Assembly (NCBI RefSeq): GCF_037975245.1
Contig: NC_092570.1
Coordinates: 13,280,501 to 13,344,500 of the forward strand
Direction: 5' to 3'
Origin: Apostichopus japonicus
Lineage: Eukaryota; Echinodermata; Holothuroidea; Aspidochirotida; Stichopodidae
Length of the DNA stretch: 64,000 nucleotides
Shown: in pieces, positions 58,431 to 64,000 of the stretch
Layout: each line of letters opens with the position of its first letter
Numbering within the stretch: the stretch's first letter is position 1
The notes under the pieces: model-generated
What the model was told of the DNA's origin: nothing
The model's input: only the letters and a program-made list of their open reading frames with translations
Database searches by the model: none
Program-made: the position numbers and the translations under genes

Positions 58431-60420
58431 TCAACATCATTTGAATAAATGCATTTTTTAAACACTGTTCGGCTCCTGAAGTCTGCCTAGAGACTCACCT
58501 TTAACGCAAATGTAGCTGGTAAAAACGCAGTGAACAGGCAAAAATATATATTTTTAGGTTTGGGAAAATTACAAGGAGCACCTTCCCATGAGGGTAGGGC
58601 CGGTTAACTCTGAGATCGTGGGGACAACTTGAAAAGGCGGAACGCTCACACAAAATTTAAAATATTGAAAAAAAATAGTAGGTTTACTAGGCACATGAGT
58701 CTTGTATTAGAAACAATGGGGTCACTGAAACCAAAGAAAAATGTAAATGATATGAATGGTAACAAACAGATCTTATCAGAGCTACGTCTAACAAGAAATA
58801 CACTGAACTTATTGGAAAATAAAATGTTTAGAAGTCCTAACGAAAAAAGAACACGACCGTTGCGCTTGTTAACCAAATACAAAGTCGCGAAATATAATTG
58901 CTTCCTTGGGTTACTTCCGGGTAGGCTCTAGACCAGCTTGCTCTTCGATCTCTGGTATCTGGGGTCTATTGACCTATCAGCTGTGAATTAAGTTACTAAA
59001 TAATTACCCGCTACATTAAAAAAAGAAATGTTTGGTTGATACATTACTTTGAATTGTCCTGTCGATCGCAATGTGATTCACATTAATTGTCTACACGGGA
59101 ACTAAACTTACTTATAAGCCATCTAATATTCCATTTATATCAGTGTAAGCCTGGAGCCATGTGCTTGGTATGACATAGTTACAAACCCACACACTAAAAA
59201 GGTTTGAGAACACATGGAACCCTACTTGACATGATTTTCCATTCTAAAAATGTCCTCACCATACGTGCATCAAAATAAAATAAAAAAAGCAAGATGCTTT
59301 GATATAAAATATTTTATTCCAAAGTGTTAAAGAGTTGTAACAAGTGTAGGTGCTACTACATCAAGTGAACTTCTTGACTTTCTTGACGTATTCGCTGGTT
59401 TGACTCACTTAATTAACCAAAAGACACACGAGAGTGGACTTATATGTTGGCGTCTTTATTCTTAACGAGTAAACGCCGAACTTATCTAAGTTGATACATA
59501 TTGGTGTATATACAATCTGATATAATTATATGTAAGTCATAAGGTCAGCGGACGGACCAACGAGTGTTTTCGAAGAACCCTGGGAAGACTGCATCAGAAT
59601 ACACCAACTGTATCAATATACTATACACTTCTAATTTGTGAAACCCTCAGTTGGGTCTGCATTTTTTTTTCAACTGTGGTCATGACATTGCTTTGGTACT
59701 CGGTGAGCACACTAAATTACCATATTTTATCATTATTCATAAACTAAATCATACCACTACTGTGGTATCCACGGCCTGGTCAAATTTTTCACTAAATGTT
59801 GTACCCCTCTCTTATGCCCATTTCTCGAACCTTAATTTGCCTGTATCATGACCTACATAAAGGTTAGAGTTGGGTAGTACGACATTTGGTCACTTATAAA
59901 GCCAACGTTCTTTGCTTATCACATGTTATGGTCTCTTATTCTGGTCTTCAAAATCATTAAGTTGTCTAAAAACGCCCCTTCAACTTGAACATCGAAACCC
60001 TCAAATCGTAGTTTTGTATTTACATACATCACCACGTATCCTGTTGGTTTTATTGTATCGTTTATATCTTTTGCACTATTTCTGATGGAGAGGGATTTAT
60101 AATAATTTGGAGAAAATGCTGGCCCACCTTTAATTTCGTTCATAGACTGAATGTTAATGGCTCTTATTGAGACGCCAGGCTTAATCCATCATTTAATGCT
60201 GTGAGTAGCTTGAATATACTCAACTTAGTTTTTAGCAATGTGTGGTTGTCCTTAATAATCTTAATAATCAAGCAGCCCACAAGGACTTGTGGATTACAAC
60301 TTTCACGTCAGGTGGCTTCCAATTCAACATTTTACTTAAATGTGGAATCTTTTCATTTTAGAAAGCCATTTCAGATGGGAAAACCGTAGATTGCGCTTGG
60401 TTGAAAAAGCCACCTAACTA
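58431..60420. other. Intronic, nothing recognised
   Basis: Several short frames without domains or splice support. The frame at 58629-58931 lacks an ATG start and is lysine-rich. Confidence 0.35.
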
Positions 60421-60510
60421 TGGGTATTGTACCTTGAACCTCCCGAGTGCCGAGCCTCACTGCTTTAAATGCCAACGCCTTGATCCACTCTGCTTGCGCA
60501 GCACTGGTGA
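60421..60510 (-). repeat. tRNA-derived SINE fragment
   Basis: On the minus strand: AGAGTGGATCAAGGCGTTGG, CATTTAAAGCAGTGAGG, CTCGGGAGGTTCAAGG. The order recalls a Ser/Leu-type tRNA head with degenerate A and B boxes (GGTTCAAGGT). Confidence 0.4.
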
Positions 60511-60786
60511 CCTTCACCTAAATCTAAACTACAAGTCTGAGTTCTCGGAGAGAACTCAGCTATTATAATTCATTATTCAAGTACAGGTTCAGACATTTTG
60601 AAAAATTCTTGATGAAAAATTTATCTGCTTTATGTAACTGATGATATTTCTGCCAATGAACAAATTGGGTGGCGAGTGAAGATAACATATTCAGTGGTAA
60701 TTCTACTCATAGTATGCATTGTTAACAATGCATTTAGAACATATTTTCATTATTCCTATCCTTCTTTTTGATCCATGTCATTGTAG

Positions 60787-61044
60787 TAAATCTGCAAAAT
60801 CTGCCTCCTGTTGTGGAATGCAGGGGACGAGATATAGTAGAAACTGCAATGGTTGGCGACTCCAGTGTGTTTGTGACATTACCTACTTGCTCGGTAACTG
60901 ATGATTCTGGGCAAGCCATCTTTGTGAGCCAAACTCCTCCATCAGGTTTCTTCGGACTTGGAACAACGACTGTAATCAATATATTTGCAGACGCTGATGG
61001 CAACCAAGGCTTTGGTACTTTCACTGTGACTGTGATTCCAGAAG
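60787..61044 (+). CDS. Reeler-HYR protein, HYR exon after the array
   Basis: 258 bp, phase 1-1, acceptor CATTGTAG, donor G|GTACAG. VNLQNLPPVVECRGRDIVET, SVFVTLPTCSVTDDSGQAIF, PPSGFFGLGTTTVINIFADA, DGNQGFGTFTVTVIPE: the HYR pattern is P-x-V-x-C, D-x-SG, P-SG-x-F-x-x-G-T-T-x-V and D-A-D-GNQG...F-T-V-T-V. The closing cysteine of canonical HYR is replaced by G (GFGTFTV), and three cysteines are lost relative to the array. Confidence 0.85.
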
Positions 61045-62059
61045 GTACAGTATCATGTCACTCTTGTCTCATCTTAATGGTGGCCAGCAAATGAGTTCAA
61101 ATGAGGTCAAATTGCTAAAGAACGTTCAGCCTGTTGAATGATTACAGGTTTCATCCCTAGCCAGATCCTTACAGTTTTTTTTACTATTCACCCAGCTGAT
61201 GTATACATGAGGAAATGCAAGGTAACTTGTAAATATAGTTGCAGGAATGGGACTGTGGCTGTACACTACGGGAGGACCCCAACCCCCCCCCCCCCCCAAA
61301 AAAAGGGGGGACAAGTATATGTGGTACGTTGTACAACCCTGGGAGCGACTGTATGAATTGTGCACAATTGAGTGTGTGGGTGTGACAAATTAATAAGTAC
61401 CACGGGTTAACTACTGTAAAGTCTAGGGGTGAGAAGGCCGTAACCTTCAACAATAGCATAAACATTTTTGTTCGTGGATGTGTGGACGTTACCCATCACG
61501 TTCAGACAGTAAGAGAATCGCTTCACTCAATCATGATGGTAATCTGTACGGTTTATTGGATTCTTTATACAAGGTGAATCGCACTGCTCATGATCACGTC
61601 AATGTCGGCAGATCCTTTTGGTTTGAGTCGACTTTGAAGTTGTTCAGAGGATTGACAATTACTCACTACCTGCTTTGTAAATAAGAGGTTTGACGATGAC
61701 ATTTTGATAAACTTAAAACTCACCTCGGGAATGCTGTAGTTGGTTGTGTAGATAATTATTAGTTTAAGAGAAGCCTAGATTAACAACAACAGTTGATTGA
61801 TACCTTTGGAGAAATGAATTAATTTGGTTACATTGCTCACTCTCTTTATTTTCCTTTACCTTTGTCGTCTCCACTTGATAGTGTTTGTAGACATTTGCGG
61901 CCTCATCTTGGAAAGGCAGCAATCATTCAAAGAGACCTTTTCATTTTAATCTTTGAATATAGAAGCAGCCTGTCAGAACTTTTGTTATGCTTGGACTTGT
62001 AATATTGAGTTAGCTCGGTTGATTATGTTCTAACGGAAATAATCTTCAACAAATTTCAG
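61045..62059. other. Intronic, homopolymer-rich
   Basis: A C run of about 17 at 61279-61295. No coding feature recognised. Confidence 0.4.
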
Positions 62060-62224
62060 CACATTCAGCTAGTAATGAACTTGCTGTTGTGGAGTTGCAG
62101 TGGAGGAACAGCTCGTCAGAATGCCCCTCCAGGGGCATCTGGGGCTCAGGAGGTTTTACCCTCATGTACAGCGGAGGAAGTAACACAGTCCCCGACATCT
62201 GGTTATTATCTTTTTGGCTTTAAA
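62060..62224 (+). CDS. Possible exon following the last HYR exon
   Basis: After CAAATTTCAG the phase-1 frame (completing Ala) stays open for 54 codons to TAA: AHSASNELAVVELQWRNSSS, then ECPSRGIWGSGGFTLMYSGG. The phase fits exon 60787-61044, but no domain is seen and no membrane segment follows. It could be an alternative terminal exon or chance. Confidence 0.25.
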
Positions 62225-62689
62225 TTCTACTAATTTCATCTGTTAACTCCCCCCCCCCCCCCACCCGAAAAAGAAAAATGATTCTGTTATCATGATCAAT
62301 TTGGAAATTGGAATAGATTTTTCAAGTTTGTCTTGTTATGAAATGACGTATATCCTATCGTTATCAACATTCTTTACAGGAATTAACAGGTCATCACAAA
62401 TGTGACACTAATCTGGATGAAATATTATTCCCATCCTGATGTGAAAGAACCATATTTGACTCTGATCCGATCCTCACCAGAAGATCATTGATTAATAATC
62501 CTCAGTAGAAGTACATTCATTTGATTTATTACCTGACCTGATCAAGCCCCTTTAACCTTTTTCTTTGGAATGGATGGGTGGCGAAGAGTGGTTCAGGAGG
62601 ACAAAGGGGCCTGTAAGGACTCTGCTTGTAAAGAGAAAAATGGCTATAAAACCAAAAGGGTTTGGTAACATTTACTGACTTTTTCTGTA
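62225..62689. other. Non-coding spacer with poly-C run
   Basis: A C run at 62248-62261. No feature otherwise. Confidence 0.4.
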
Positions 62690-63840
62690 AAAAGTAAGTT
62701 GGCCTGACATTTCGATCCTAGCAGGATCTTCTTCAAAGGCTAAATGACAAGTAACAGTAACAGAAGGTACAAAAACACGCACAGAATATTGACAGGTAGA
62801 TGACCATGGTGAACACAAAAAGATAGATGCAAGGGGATTAGTAGACAAGGGAAGGAGAGAAGAAAGAATAAAACCAACAGGGGAAGAGGAGAGGTATGAG
62901 ATAAACAGCGGAGGGACAAAGAGAAGATTAAGGGAAGGGGTAGGGAATAAACTGTAGAAGGACAAAGGCAGAAAGGTGTGGAGAAAACAAGAGGTGGAAG
63001 AGAGCTATGAGGAGAGGAGAGATAGGGGGAACAAGGGGAGAAGGAGGGAGACAGAAGAAAAGTTAGTCATGTCCTTCCTGAATGTTGAGCCAATGAGGTT
63101 GAATGGTGCGAAGGCGTTGCATCCACAACCTCTCTGCTGATTCTTACTAGGTCAGGAGGGCTACCTAAGGATTTAATCCCTTGTAGGGATATGTCGTTAA
63201 TGGTAGGGTTGGGAAGGTTAAAGTGTTCTGCAACTGGGGTCTCAGTCTTCATGGTGTTGACTGTGGATCTGTGACCATAGAATCGCTTCCTGAGGGTGGT
63301 GTTGGTTTCGGCAACATACTGGATGCCACAAACGCTACAAGAGATCAGATATATGACATTAGTGGGTTGTGCAAGTGATGTGACCCTTAGTCTTGTGTGT
63401 GAAGTTGCATGCTGTGGCTGGTGATGAAATTAGATTCAACAATCTGGTGGCTGCAGATGGTGCCTCTCGAAGTACGATGACATTTGAAAGTACCATGATG
63501 AATGGGTGTAGGGTTAGATTAGGAGGTGGTCCAACAGCACGCACAAGAAGGTCTCCTAGGTTGCGGGGTCGTCTGTAGGCGATGATGGGGTTCTCAGGGA
63601 CGGCTCGTTTGAGTCTATCTTAAGTGAGGAATATGTTGTGGTTGTAAGAGGTGCTTTGCTGAAGAGGAGGGAAATTTGGGTGGAAAGTAACAACCAGGGT
63701 GAGCTTGTTGTCGCAATCTCGACCCTTTCTCTTCTTCTCTGCCAAATTACATGATCTGGAAAGGGAGCGGACTCTCTGAATGGCTTCACGCACCCTTCTG
63801 GCACTATGGCCCCTGGCAGTAAGGTGTTTTTCCAAAGCTT
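62690..63840 (-). mobile_element. Penelope-like retroelement, 3' part, decayed
   Basis: On the minus strand, pieces in different frames give the C-terminal part of a Penelope-like protein. They are [20 protein letters not shown] (63620-63835), an [15 protein letters not shown] block (before 63544), KGHITCTTH, and then the GIY-YIG endonuclease core NVIYLISCSVCGIQYVAETN with TLRKRFYGHRS (about 63260-63350), continued to 63067. Frame changes, for example between CTTH and NVIY near 63365, make it inactive. The reverse transcriptase is missing: the copy stops at the (TA)n at 63841. An untranslated tail with GCCTGACATTTCGATCCTAG lies at 62690-63060. Confidence 0.8.
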
Positions 63841-63906
63841 CTGTAATATATATATATATATATATATATAGATATATATATATATATATATAAATATATA
63901 TATATT

Positions 63907-63987
<81 letters not shown>

Positions 63988-64000
63988 TTATATTTATATT
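63841..64000. repeat. (TA)n microsatellite, runs off the window
   Basis: At least 160 bp of (TA)n with TATATTTATA interruptions. Confidence 0.95.

Larger units (their letters stand above)
56774..60786 (+). other. Intron between the HYR array and the last HYR exon
   Basis: Phases agree (1-1). It includes a Penelope-terminal-like fragment at 56988-57080, a tandem repeat at 57320-58430, and a tRNA-like fragment at 60421-60510. Confidence 0.5.

Noticed and set aside
58629-58931. 100-codon lysine-rich frame
   Set aside because: It begins with TTG rather than ATG, has no domain and no supporting splice sites.

Overview
The window is eukaryotic nuclear DNA, AT-rich, with long introns, GT-AG splice sites, many microsatellites and dense transposable elements. 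HYR (hyalin-repeat) exons, a Reeler domain, L2/CR1-like and L1/Tx1-like LINEs, a Penelope-like element and many hAT-type non-autonomous elements together suggest a marine invertebrate deuterostome, most likely an echinoderm such as a sea cucumber. No marker gene fixes the species, so this is inference.

Layout. At 2035-2628 lies the last exon of one plus-strand gene: an HYR domain, a transmembrane helix and a cytoplasmic tail. From about 4.1 to 31 kb I see almost only repeats. These are a degenerate ~115-bp satellite (4.1-5.1 kb, relatives at 18.5-19.1 kb), a ~272-bp tandem array split by a 1,027-bp hAT-type insertion with a perfect 8-bp target duplication (8.1-10.7 kb), a nested pair of hAT-type elements (20117-21751), tRNA-like repeat units ending in (TA)n, a broken antisense glycine-rich gene (27622-28363) whose start lies in a large inverted repeat, and an L1/Tx1-like LINE with a 749-codon open frame (29762-32011).

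The main gene runs on the plus strand from 32836 to at least 61044. Exon 1 (signal peptide and start of Reeler), exon 2 (Reeler core) and exon 3 (46691-46764) join in compatible phases (1, 2, 1). They lead into a chain of symmetrical phase 1-1 HYR exons: one at 47569, ten nearly identical ones at 51130-56773, and a divergent one at 60787. The joined coding part is about 1,079 codons up to 61044. The 3' end was not found; it may lie beyond the window and may resemble the HYR-TM-tail exon at 2 kb. Together the two loci suggest a cluster of Reeler/HYR membrane or secreted proteins.

The most unusual region is 51.1-57.0 kb. Ten ~604-bp units, introns included, are almost identical. Each carries a six-cysteine HYR exon followed about 70 bp later by a phase-compatible acceptor, a short frame usually reading DSRELVEAIRQHWSH-stop, and an ATTAAA signal. 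If used, this would let the gene terminate after any repeat. Other striking items are a 0.8-kb array of about 16 GCCAACTAGTTGGC-type palindromes (43.8-44.6 kb) and four decoy copies of the exon 3 acceptor region (46.3-46.6 kb). The large intron 35.2-46.7 kb also holds a decayed L2/CR1-like LINE, MITEs and a possible antisense exon. The window ends in a decayed minus-strand Penelope-like element and a long (TA)n tract.
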